NCBI GenBank assembly: GCA_008973525.1
Contig: WACJ01000266.1
Span: 62,001 to 126,000, forward strand
Source of the DNA: Stenopsyche tienmushanensis
Lineage: Eukaryota; Arthropoda; Insecta; Trichoptera; Stenopsychidae
Reading direction: 5' to 3'
Length of the DNA stretch: 64,000 nucleotides
Shown here: piece after piece, positions 24,154-35,010 of the stretch
How positions within the stretch are numbered: position 1 is the stretch's first letter
Layout: each line of letters opens with the position of its first letter
The notes under the pieces: generated by a model
Database searches by the model: none
What the model saw: only the letters and a program-made list of their open reading frames with translations
Told to the model about the DNA's origin: nothing
Translations under genes and position numbers: made by a program

Positions 24154-25430
24154 TTATAGTATACATTTTTTTAATATTTTGGTAATCCTTAGTATTAACT
24201 ACTAAAGGCCACTTATCTGCTTAGCTGAGCATTTTTTAATCAATAATGAGTATTAAAATTATGAAACAAAAACATGTATTGTAAATATGATATTGTATTT
24301 GAAACCAAATAAAAAAATAATAATTTGGATTATCCGTGCACTTCTTTCCCGGCATTAGATTAGGTCCTAGATCTAAGCCCTAGATAATCGAAAGTATACT
24401 GTATTTCTATTAAGTATTCCTGAAACATTTTCTTAAAATAATGTGATATTAAACTTTCCTGTGGAGAATTCCATGAACGTTTATAAGCGCTGAACCGATG
24501 CATTAAATTCACCAGAAACGATCGTGTCGAATATAGCCATTGCTGAAAGATCAGCACGCCATTTTGCATGAAAAAGTATAATTTTATGAAAACAATACGT
24601 GTATCATGAATTCGGTGTTCTTCCTGTTTACTTTCATCTTCGTGTGGATCCGTGGCAGTATGACGCAAATATGACACGAATGTTCGTTTCTTAAATTAAT
24701 CGTACGTTGTATAAACAGTCTATAAAAATCCATTCGTACGTATTTTTCTCATCTTGAGTCATCGGATTATAGTGAATGGCCATTGAGCATTTTAAATTGG
24801 TACATTTATATGTGAATATATACGGATCAATCGCCTCGTGTATCCGGTAAGCGTTCAGCAATTTAAATGGAATGCAAATATACAGATTTAAGAAGGTACG
24901 TTCAGACATTTTAATAGAATACAAGAGCATACAATCATACGAAGAATGAATGTTCACTTGTCCAGCATTTTTATCTTCCCTATTGGATGACTTAATAATT
25001 TAACTTTTAGATTTTTTTTAAAAGAAAATTGGACGAGCATAATTCTTTGCGATCTTTAGCAATAAGTTCCAGCGGGTCTCTAAATGTTTGCAACATTTTT
25101 AAGAAAAAATATCTCATATTTTGTAATTATTATTGCAGCTGCATAGACATTTGTTTCGATTGTTTGATCAATTCTTCGGTACACAACAATTGAAAAACAT
25201 GGAATGATGTAGTGCTCGTTCGTGGAATTTGTGCTCCTACTGATTTTTGCCTCATAGGAACAACATAACAGAAAAATGTATACAAGTAGAAACCAAAACG
25301 GTTTTCGTTTAATTGCTTGACCGTTTTTGAGGATTAGTTGCACTTAGGCTGCTGCACTTTCAAATAGTGTTTTATACTCTTTCAGTGACTACTCATCAAG
25401 AATAAATAATTTTGATTTTAAAAAAAGCCC
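24154..25430. other. Unassigned region with minus-strand open frames
   Basis: Minus-strand frames at 25343-25080 (87 codons), 24957-24691 (88) and 24677-24360 (105) lie in series and could be exons or relics of one gene, but I recognise no domain. A GGATTATCCGTGCAC motif at about 24328 resembles a pogo-type end. Confidence 0.3.
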
Positions 25431-25433
25431 TGA

Positions 25434-27010
25434 AAGTGGAAGACTGCGTAAAGTGGATGCCGTCACATTGGCCGCTGAAATCAAAAATAATCCAACAGTA
25501 ACTAATTATATTAAAAATATCCGCCAATCTCGGTTACTCATGATCGGTGTTCAAAGAAATCTAAAAGAAAATGGGAAGATGCGGAGACAAGGAAGATGGG
25601 AGCTAAGCGAACAACTTCTAAAAATGGAATCCGAAACGTCGTTTTTATGCAACTTAATAATTGGAGATGAGAAATGAGTTTTTTACTCTAATTATGGACG
25701 CAAAAATCAATGGCTATGGAAGATTTAGGCAGAAAAGCCGACCCCTGAGCGCTATTTTATCTATTTGATGGAACTGCAAGCATTTATTAGGTTGGGGAAT
25801 AAATTCGTAGCGTTTTTATCAAAAGCTTTTATTTAAACAAAAATCAATATCAATTCTAAGAATAAATAAATTAATTCATTCCTCTCATGCGGTTCGACAG
25901 GGAGTGGAAAAGTTTGCAATCCGTCGGTGCAAGATCTGGAGAATACGGCGGATGCTGAAGGATCTCCCATTCGAGCTCTTGGAGTGCGGCTTTGACGACT
26001 TGTACAACATGGGGCCTGGCGTTGTGGTAAAAGAGTATGGTTTGGGCTTGTCGATGGGATCTTTTCAGTTGAATAGCCTCTTTCAGGTGGCGTAACTGAG
26101 CTATGTAGAGCTCATTGTGGACCGTGGCATTCCTTTGGAGCATTTCCCAATGCACCATGCCCTCCCAGTCTCACCAAATGCAGATAATGGTCTTCTTTGG
26201 ATGAAGATCAGGCTTGACTCTCGGTTTTGGTGTATCTCCTGGAAGCACTCATTTCTTTCTTTGCTTCATGTTTATGTATAGGCACCATTTCTCATCTTCC
26301 ATGACGATTTGGAACAAAAAGCGCTGTTTATGACCGCGTGTTGCTCGATGATGGGCGAAATATTGAGAAGCAATTTAAAGGCAATTTTCTTTGTTGTTTT
26401 TGTTAAGCTCGTGGGGCACCCAGGCTCCCAATTTTTCGACAAATCCCATTGAATGAAGATGATTGAGAATTGTTCTATGATCTTATTCATTTTTTCGGCC
26501 AATTCACGACTTGTTTGGGGACCGTCCTAAGCTAAGAAGATTAAGTGTCGAAAATATTGCTTTTTACCTCCTGGATATTCAATTTTTAAGACTCAAAGGT
26601 AATAAAAAAATATATTAAAAAGAAGAGTAACACAGATTTGTAGAAGAAAAAGAGCTCTATCGAATGAATATTATATACACTTTGTCAAAAAGCAAAAAAA
26701 AGTTGTAAAACAACAAAAAAATTATATATAATATAAGCGCTACGAACTTATTCCCCAACATAATATTTTGAAACAATTAAGTCTGGACAAACAATAAATG
26801 CAATACTACATTGACTAACTAACAATTAGACCATTTAGCGGTAAAAATAAAATAAACGACCTTGGATGGAAGACAATTTGACATCCTCCTTATTATCCAG
26901 ACATCGTTCCGTTGGATTTACATCTGGGATGGGATGGGAAAAATACATGATATTGGAGTATTACTGGTAATTGGAAAAGATGTATTTGAAGAAACATCGT
27001 GATTTACTTC
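25434..27010 (+). pseudogene. Older mariner transposase relic, split by mariner copy 2
   Basis: Left part (25434-25789): SPGRLRKVDAVTLAAEI-like, then a degraded linker and LIIGDEK with the first catalytic Asp followed by a stop, then QWLW. Right part (26763-27010): TIKSGQTINA, then WMEDNLTSSLLSRH and nearby frames recalling the HPPYSPD region. Taking out 25790-26760 and one TA rejoins the reading frame as TASIYYFETIKSGQTIN, the normal mariner order. That proves insertion into a mariner gene. Confidence 0.8.
25790..26760 (-). mobile_element. Deleted mariner element, copy 2
   Basis: 971 bp, ends GGTTGGGGAATAAATTCG and inverse of TGTTGGGGAATAAGTTCG, TA at 25788-25789 and 26761-26762. Same family and same deletion as copy 1. 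The minus strand has LFYHNARPHVVQVV (second Asp again His, codon 26024-26026) and PPYSPDLAPTDC. It also has frameshifts, for example near 26160-26280. Confidence 0.9.
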
Positions 27011-28517
27011 CATCAACTAACGCTTATCTTTCTCTCACTATTTTCAAACCATATTATGTGGTTTTTTTTTTGCACAATTTTTGACATATAAAATTATGAG
27101 AAATCAAATGAAGAATGATTGATATTGTGAAGAATAGTATTGTAATTCATGTGTACACGAAAAAAAAATCATCAGTGCTATATCTTTATGAGATATTTTC
27201 GCCAAAATTGCGGCGTGGCGATACATAGACGTCGAACTATAAACAGAACGTCTTCTTTAGGCGAGCTGCTTGTCTTGTGTGTATTTTTTTAAATTTACGT
27301 ATTGATAAATTTTCATGTTACGAATGATTCATTTGCCGATATTAAATATCTCTGCAAGTTTTAGTGAGATCAGTTTAAGGTCTGCATTTATCATGATCCA
27401 GAACCGAACCTGAAACGAAACTTTGTGAATAAGTACAATTTTAATGCATCAAAAATATCGCAGAAGCGCAAAATAAAATACAATAACAAGTATGCAATAT
27501 TCGTTTAATGTTTTTGCAAGTATCTCTGCGTTTTAACATTTTCGTCGGCAATATTTTTATTTTATTCGTTGTTTTGGCGGGACCAAAAAGACAAATGTTC
27601 ATCGTCGGACTTAAAATCTACGACTTGCAAAAATACTGAACAAGCAACTTATCCATACGTAAAAATATTTCAAAAAATAAATCAATAGACGAAATAAAGA
27701 AAGACTGGCTCTGCAACACATAAATATGCATTAAACGTAGTTATAACGGTTATTACGAGCAATGTGTGTAAATTGTTTGAACATCGTTAAATCCGAGTTT
27801 AATACTATGAACATATTTATAGCTCTTGTTATTAAGATTAAGAATTAATCAACGTCGAATTGGCATCACCGAGATGATCGTTGTTGAGTCGTCATCTACC
27901 ATTTTTTTAATATACACACTAATCATCTCATGCACCTTTATTTGGAGTCATTCCAATATTTCTACATTGGATCTCCATTATTATATACCAGCATTTATAT
28001 TGGCTTCAGAACAATTTTATGTAATTAAGATATGATAGTTGATTTCATATCTGAAAATAAGTTTTCCGATTTCCGATTTTTATTGAGCTTTTCCTATGAG
28101 ATTTTCGCAGATTTAAGCGAATTTTCGTCTTTGACTGAAATTGGAATATGTATGAATATAATAAGTATTATTGTCTAATATAATTTTTCGAGATTATTGT
28201 GCTGGAAGGGTGAATCTCCAAAAGATAGAGCCTTCCTATTTTTGAATTTTAAAGCATAAGATGCACGAGGTACATTTCTTAGGTGGTATGTAGCCTTTAG
28301 TTCAGAATGATTCTTATAGGAAAATCAAAACTCATTTGATTTTCCACTGACTGCGAAGCGAAGAGAATCAAGAATCCGAAACACCGTTTTTGGGCAACTT
28401 AATAACTTATCTTTAACTATTTTAAATGTATTTTTGAAGATATTTTTTAAGAAAAATCCATGATATCATACTGCATTAAAGCTGTGTAATATGTTTATAT
28501 ATACTGTTAGCCTATTC
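27011..28517. other. Unassigned AT-rich spacer
   Basis: No recognisable gene. About 27395-27420 has an AGAACCGAACCTGAAAC scrap like the AACCG-rich hAT termini elsewhere. Confidence 0.4.
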
Positions 28518-28612
28518 CTATCGATGATGTATTTACTACACCTCGACTCTAATAATGGAAATATCGATATGAAATATAATAGATACGCCGTTCAGAACTT
28601 TTGTATTCCTCC
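28518..28612 (+). mobile_element. hAT-derived composite repeat, partial copy
   Basis: Inverted fragment of copies a-e: ATGTATTTACTACACCTCGA through ATGAAATATAATAGATACG to TTGTATTCCTCC. Confidence 0.6.
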
Positions 28613-29384
28613 ATTTCAAGTTTAAGAAGCAAGTTAATAAACATGCTCTGGTTTGTTTCAAGATATTATATAATGTTATTAATTCATAATTAACGTTTTA
28701 TTATTATAATATCATCGAATATAATCGCCATTGATAATAGTCTTTGCAGATGTGTATTTTATGGACTGATCATATTTTCAAGTTATGTTATGAATTGTCA
28801 AATAAAAGTGTTTGTTTGACAGTGATTCTAAGTCTAAATTCTGTCACAAAATATGGATAAATATTGTAAGAACGATTTCAGAATTGATGTTGATAAGAAG
28901 GGAACTCTTCGTATGAATTTTGGTAAGGGAATGTTTTAAATTCGAATTACGGAAAGGAACCACTCTGGAGGAATCACATGATGGAAATGCTGATGTATTG
29001 TCGACTATTTAAAAATAGCATGCCATTAAAAATCAAGCGAGGGAATATGAACAATAGATATGGGTCATAAAACGTGTCCATAGGAGAAAAAGGGTCGTTT
29101 GAAAATGCGTACGTGATGTTTTATCAGAATTGGAATATGGACATAAAAACGCATGAGACATTAAATCAAGCGATGAAATATGAACAATAGAGAAGTAATG
29201 ACTGAGGTTTAAAAATGGAAATAAATCAGAGACGTTAAATTAAGCATGGGAACACAAGAGTAAGAATAAGGATGATTTGTATAATGTAAAAGTGACTAGG
29301 AAACCTTCTAATATTGAATTGGATTTGCTACTATTTGGGAGATGGTTGATAGGAATAGGGGCTAATAAATCATTATTAGAAATG
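28613..29384. other. Unassigned spacer
   Basis: A diverged phrase (AATCAAGCGA-GGAATATGAACAATAGA) recurs at about 29031 and 29164. No gene recognised. Confidence 0.4.
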
Positions 29385-29720
29385 AAAACTTAACCCTTAT
29401 GAATTTGCAGTACGAGAGATCGATGCCATAGTCCCTGACAACATCATGGGATGTCACTACGGTGCGATTGAATTTACACGCGATGTAGCGTAAGGTTTTA
29501 ACAACACCCGATCTTGCATGCAGTTTGCGATGAAACCTATTCCGTTTTGCCCCCATAAATTTCTATATTAGGGTCTGTTGATTTTTGATATACATCCCTA
29601 CTGTAGAAATTTTAGAGGGAAGAATGTGAGAACGGTTTCGTTTGAACATTTCACAAATCGCGTTCGAACGAGCCCTCGATCAAGCGGGCATCGTTATGAA
29701 CGCGTATTACACTACCCATA
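29385..29720 (-). repeat. CTCG palindrome repeat family, diverged copy 5
   Basis: Inverted relative to copies 1-4. It keeps the CCCTTATGAATTTGCAG block, the hairpin (29532-29639) and the start of the palindrome part (GAGCCCTCGATCAAGCGGGC). Truncated at about 29720. Confidence 0.7.
29532..29639 (-). other. Long imperfect hairpin in CTCG repeat copy 5
   Basis: Arms GAAACC and GGTTTC enclose CATAAATTTCTA against TAGAAATTTTA. Sequence differs clearly from copies 2-4, yet pairing is kept. Confidence 0.7.
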
Positions 29721-30106
29721 AAATGAGTTTTAAACATCAATCCAAAACGAAAAATTGTGCAAAATAGTGAACACCGGAAAAATCGTTGACGAAATTATAA
29801 AATGTGTAGGAATTTGTACAGATGGTGTTCCTTCAAAGGGAGGCTAAATCAAAGGATTTGTTACCCTTGCAAAGACAAGAAACCCTAATATTATAAATAC
29901 TACGCACTGTTTTTTGCATAGATAATTTTTAGTTTCGAAAACATTACCAGCAGCACTAAAACCTGTATTAGATCATGTTGCAAATATGATGAATTTCATA
30001 AAATCAAGACCTTTAAAAGCACGCATGCTTAAAAATCTTTGCATTTCTATAGAAGCTAAGTACGAGTGTTTGCTTTTTCACACTGAAGTCATGTGGTTGT
30101 CTAGGG

Positions 30107-31887
30107 CAGGGGTCGGCAACCTTTTGAGTCGGAAGAGCCAAAAATTACAATTTACAAATTTCAAAGTGTTTAAAGAGCCACAAAAAATTTCTTGCCAACA
30201 AAAAAAACACTTTCAATAGCGCAAACTGGGAGCTAATCGTTGGAGCCCTGGAGGAAAAAAATGAAATTCCACAGTATGCACTCGACCACATAAGCGATTA
30301 TTTCAAAGACCGATATGTCCATCACAACGAAACGGACCTGACGAGAAGACTGGAGATGGGCGTCCCGCAGGGGTCCGTTCTGGGACCAACCCTCTGGGAC
30401 GTACTCTACAACAGTGTTCTAAACATGGCACTACCTGCAGGAGCAGAACTCATTGCCTTCGCGGACGACGTCGCGCTACTGGTGACGGCTCAATATCCAT
30501 AGGAAGTGGAGGCGACGGGCAACAAACCCCTCGCTAAAATTCGAGCGTGGATGCAGGATAATCGCCTGCAGCTGGCGGCCGAGAAAACGGAGGCAATGAT
30601 ATGCAGCAGACGGAGAAAACCGAGGGTCGAGCAGCTTGTTTTTGGAGGACACGAGGTGGAATACAGCAAAACGCTGAGATACCTCAGGATCCTCATGGAT
30701 AACAAGTTGACCTTTAGCAAACACATGGAAGAAACATCAGAGAAGGTGCAAAAGTTTGGAAGGCTCATGCTCAACATTGGAAGGTCAAAGCCGTGCAGAA
30801 GACGTACCATAAACGAGGTAATACACTCGATCCTTTTGTACGGAACCCCGATATGGCACGAGACGCTCAGACGCGACACCAATAGAAAGAAGCTCGCTAG
30901 GGTCCAGCGACAAGGAGCGCTCCGAGTCACCGCAGCTCCGAGACAGTGTCGCTGTGCTTGTGATTGCTGGAATGCCCCCGCTGGACCAAGCAAAGAAGAG
31001 GACCTTGGACTTCGAATATCCTAAAAATCGCAACGAACATGACCAGAAAATGAGGGAAGCCTGGCAACAGTGATGGGATCAGTTCAGCAAGAGAAGGTGG
31101 ACCCATCGACTTATCTCGGTCATACGTCGGTGGAGGGCCGGGAGACACGGTGAAACAACCTACCGCTTGACTCAGGTGCTCACTGGGCACGGATGCTTCG
31201 GTGCGTACCTGAAGCGGATTGACAAAGAACCATCCGCAACGTGCCACCACTGCCAAGCGGAGGTCGACGACGTAGAGCACACCATCATTGGCTGTGAGGC
31301 TTGGGCACTCCAGAGAAAACTACTGAAACAAGCACTCGGGGTAGCCAAACTCAACGTCAGTCCACAGCATGATAGGAAGCAAGAAGAACTGGAACCTTTG
31401 GCGCAACTACGTAGAAGAGATTCTGAGCGCCAAAGAGGGCAGTGAGAGAGAGAGACGCAGAGCGCCTCTCCAACACTAGAATAGGGCCAATCTAAGGCCA
31501 GACTACCTGACCTCCTGAAGCAATGTGTAAAACAATACCAGGGGGCAGAGAAGGACAAGGGAGGGGTTTAGTGGGCAGGAACGAGTTAATCGTTAATCTC
31601 ACACTACCCAGAATGGGTATCTTGCGAAGATTCCCCTCCCACGGAAAAAAAGAAAAAAATATTATCACTTATTATTTAAGTAAAAAATTAAAACAATTTA
31701 AAATTTACTTACAACACTAACTTGTACTTCAATAACAAATAATTGGGCAAACAAATTCAATGGGAGCGATGGTTTTGCATGGTTATTCAAGTAGAAAATT
31801 TCGTTATTTGCGTATGGAACTAAAGAGCCGCAGCTTCACATCCAAAGAGCCGCATGTGGCTCGCGAGCCGCAGGTTGCCGACCCCTA
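30107..31887. mobile_element. hAT element with CAGGGGTCGGCAACC ends
   Basis: Starts CAGGGGTCGGCAACC and ends in the inverse of TAGGGGTCGGCAACC, flanked by an exact 8-bp duplication GTCTAGGG (30099-30106 and 31888-31895). The unoccupied site is visible in the related relic at about 12330-12350. GTCTAGGG fits the known Buster target form. The original element was about 340 bp and non-autonomous; the rest is an inserted LINE. Confidence 0.92.
30219..31655 (+). pseudogene. R1-clade LINE, 5'-truncated ORF2
   Basis: Opens inside the reverse transcriptase: SANWELIVGALEE, YFKDRYV, MGVPQGSVLGPTLWDVLYN, then IAFADDVALL (FADD core), NRLQLAAEKTEAMICSRRRK, and the thumb region YGTPIWHE. After a frameshift near 30945 comes RWTHRLI, then LTQVLTGHGCFGAYLKRI and a C-terminal CCHC knuckle (CHHC, 8 residues, H, 4 residues, C). 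This order is that of R1-clade LINEs. One stop follows the FADD segment (30500) and another is at about 31072. An A-rich tail follows at about 31650. It is GC-richer than its surroundings. Confidence 0.88.
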
Positions 31888-32118
31888 GTCTAGGGGTAAA
31901 GTTTTATGTCGATTCATAGAATATAAGAATGAATTGTTAATCTTTTTTCGAAATGAAGGCATGGATGATCTTATAAAACGTCTTCAGAATAATGATTGGT
32001 GTGCTAAAGGGGCATATTTGGCAGATATTTTTAATTGTGAGGGGGCTTAGATGATCAAAATCAAATGATTCGACGATCAAAAGTGCACCGCGACTTCAAA
32101 AAGGTTGAGAGCCACTGT

Positions 32119-33169
32119 TCTACGCGTTGCATATTTTATTTATTTAATAATTTTCCTGCACAAAAAACTTATTATGCACTTCCCGTTATTATGTTATGGC
32201 TTTTATAAACATTATTTAGCCACTTTTGAATGGCTCGAGAGCCGCGACTCTGCGACGCCTGATCTAACTTATGAGCATCATACGGACTGCTGCCAGAGAT
32301 TAAGATAAATTCAGAAATAGCCATTCAAAAATTATCGAGTGAATTTATGTGTCAATGCTCAACGCTGCAGCGATCTATTAATAAGACGATCTGGAGAAAG
32401 ATTCAATGGAAACAATTCCAGACGTGCGCTCTTTTGAATTGGTAATTTTTTTAAAAATCTGATATCACATCAATTGTGTCATACGTTATGAGGCCATAGA
32501 GTATGATTCATTTTGCATTGTATTATGCCATTGTTTAAATGTCCATAATCGCAAGAGTGCATCAAGTCGCCTTATATTTTAAGCGTCGTCTTAAAAGCTT
32601 TGGACCTTTAGCCATTTACTCTTATTGCATAATAAGATTATATAACGTTAAAGTATCTTCTTAAATTTCCATATGGATTATAAAATCTGGCGATCTCCAT
32701 TGGATACTTTTCTAGGAAAAGACTTTGTCGTGTTGTGCCTTCTATATGTGGTAAAATAATTTTAATAAAGATTTAAGATGAAAAGATCACTCATTGACGG
32801 TCATGCATGGCCTTATTAATCGACCCAGTATTTACTTTTTTAAATCCAGAAAATCAAAGTAAACCTGGATCGAAATTATACTTTAATGAAAATTCTTTCC
32901 ATGATCTGAATTTGAACCAGAGACTTTTTACTAATACTCGGTTCATTTAAAGCATAGGTTCCTAACCTTTTTCGGTTCCCAATAAAGCGATTCACGAATA
33001 ATACTGAGGTGTTATATTTACAAATAAATATTAAACAAATAAAATTCTTCAAAGAATTTAAGAAATCTTGTTATACAAGGCAGAAATCACAATGAAAATA
33101 AGATTGTGAAAATGGACCCGGGATGATAAGAGCAATACATGGCTTGATAAAATTTTAACCTGTATGATA
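32119..33169. other. Unassigned spacer with a hAT end
   Basis: GAGCCGCGACTCTGCGACGC followed by CTG at 32238-32260 is a hAT terminus related to the one at 31887. About 33010-33170 repeats 2560-2740. No gene seen. Confidence 0.4.
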
Positions 33170-33962
33170 GGATGATCGCGTATTTGCGAGCGAATTCCAG
33201 TGATTCAGAAAGAGCACTCTTGTTCGTTGAGCTCGGAGAAAAACGCTGCTGTTTCAAAAACGTATTATCTTTTCAAGTGACGTTTGAGTTTTGAAGGTTT
33301 CATAGACTCATGACTGAGAAGAACTTTGCGCTTTCTTGGGCGTATCTATTTTATTGCTAGTCAAATTAGTAAAGTCGAATTTCAGATATTCTTCTGAATA
33401 TTTAGGTTTTTTCTTATTAACCTTTTCGTTAGTGAGCAAATTTAAAATCGATGAAGTCGTTGTTGTCATAATTGCTTTACACCGATTACTTTCTGTCAGC
33501 TCCTAATCAGCGTAAGACAATCTTCAATTCGGGGCAGAGTCAATTGTAAATGAACACTTGATAGTGAATACAAGACCACGTCATTTCTTTACATAAACAA
33601 TGCACAAAAAATCGATTAATTTGCTCCTCCTTTAGAAGGAAATGATAATTGAATAAAGACTCATTCAACACGCAGCGAAGAACGGCAAGCAGTTAAATAC
33701 ACAAACACTCTCGGTAACACACAATATTCGGTCATTTCTTTGCGTAAACAAATAACACACTTGAAATCGAAATCATTATAAGTCGATAAATTTGGGCTTA
33801 ACGATCTATACAATCATGCGAGGAACTATCTGTCTCAGTCTCCCGAACTGCGCTAAGTTCTCTCTGTCTCTGTCTGCCTCGGAGCTTCAATGCACAAGTG
33901 TGCTCTTTCTGAATAGTGAATAGAAGTCAAAACGGATATTTCCGATAGTACTCCCATACAGG
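33170..33962 (-). mobile_element. TTAA-ended element leader, copy P2, with BED-type start
   Basis: From TTAA (33963-33966) the minus strand reads CCTGTATGGGAGTACTATCG and then the leader shared with 6590-7050. At 33465 a frame opens MTTTTSSILNLL and gives KKKPKYSEEYLKFDFT, similar to the opening of ZBED5/SCAND3-like transposases. Stops follow at about 33305. The mix of a TTAA end and a hAT-like start is odd; either the leader was captured or the end is coincidental. Confidence 0.5.
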
Positions 33963-33966
33963 TTAA

Positions 33967-34542
33967 AATAAAAATTGCATTATAATGAATCTTTTTTTAG
34001 ATGCCTATATAAGTTGGCGACCCCATAGAAAACTCGTTGCTATCTATGATTTAAAGCCTATTTTAGAAAAATTATACACGAATGAAAAATTCATATTTTT
34101 GATACATTACTATAAATATTTGCATATTATCCACGGGAATATTTCATGGTATACGAACGCATCCTTTTAATATCGCACACTACGATATGAAATTTGGTCC
34201 TGTGCTAAATTGGACGTAACATTTCTTTGAAGTTGACGTTGCTAGAATTCCAGAAAAATAAAACAAATCAAGAACCGCTGCTTTTCGTTCGCATCGTCAA
34301 AATAATCTATTTTTAAGGTGTTTTCTTCAGGTCAACGAGTTATTTCTGTATTTCGAAATACATCTTATACGCTTCGTCTCTCTTTCCTCTGATTTACCTT
34401 TATATTAACTTTGTGCCATATTAAATAAGAAACTAATTCATTTTCATCTTTAATATCGAATAAAATATCTATGTCATGGTCATTATTTCATATCCAATTT
34501 CGTTCTTCTCCAACAAGAATCTATTCCATTTTAAAATTCTGC
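33967..34542. other. Unassigned spacer
   Basis: A 61-codon + frame (33985-34170) matches nothing known to me. Confidence 0.35.
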
Positions 34543-35010
34543 AGAATAGTGAAAACCGAAAAATTCATTCACGAAATTATGAAAGTCAACGAAAGAGTTA
34601 ATCAAAATCTATACTGCACATGACTTATCAAGCATACGAGAGGGCAAAATGTTTTTGATTATATTTCTTCATATTTAGAACAATTTAAAATATCATGGAA
34701 GTTGTGTGTAGGAATTTGTACAGATGGTGTTCCTTCAATGGGAGGCTAAATCAAAGCATTTGTTACCCTTGCAAAGACAAGAAATTCTAATATTATAAAT
34801 ACTACGCACTGTTTTTTGCATAGAGAATCTTTGGTTTTGAAAATATTATCAGCAGCACTAAAACCTGATCTTAGATCAAATTGTAAATATGGTGAATTTC
34901 ATAAAATCAAGACCTTTAAAAGCACTCATGTTTAAAAATCTTTGCATTTCTATGGAAGCTAAGTACGAGTGTTTGCTTTTTCACACTGAAGTCATGTGGT
35001 TATCTAGGAA
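34543..35010 (+). pseudogene. Buster-type hAT transposase fragment
   Basis: After the same left junction as at 29757 it reads NQNLYC, TYERAKCF-like, YLEQFKISWKLCVGICTDG, THCFLHRESLVL, LFHTEVMWL and then breaks off at CTAGGAATTGG. It retains the sequence lost near TDG in the 11.7 kb copy, but has its own stops. Confidence 0.75.

Larger units (their letters stand above)
29797..32118 (+). pseudogene. Buster-type hAT transposase fragment, split by insertion
   Basis: 29797-30106 and 31888-32118 together match 12090-12480 and 13510-13545 of the 11.7 kb relic: CVGICTDGVPS, THCFLHR, LPAALKPVLDH, LFHTEVMWL, then after the insert [20 protein letters not shown] and ADIFN. A deletion then joins directly to the right terminus GGTTGAGAGCCACTG. 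The left junction (TGCAAAATAGTGAACACCGG) is not transposase and recurs at 34543. Confidence 0.8.

Noticed and set aside
30490..30993. 167-codon minus-strand frame
   Set aside because: It is the antisense shadow of the R1 reverse transcriptase; GC-rich sequence keeps it open.
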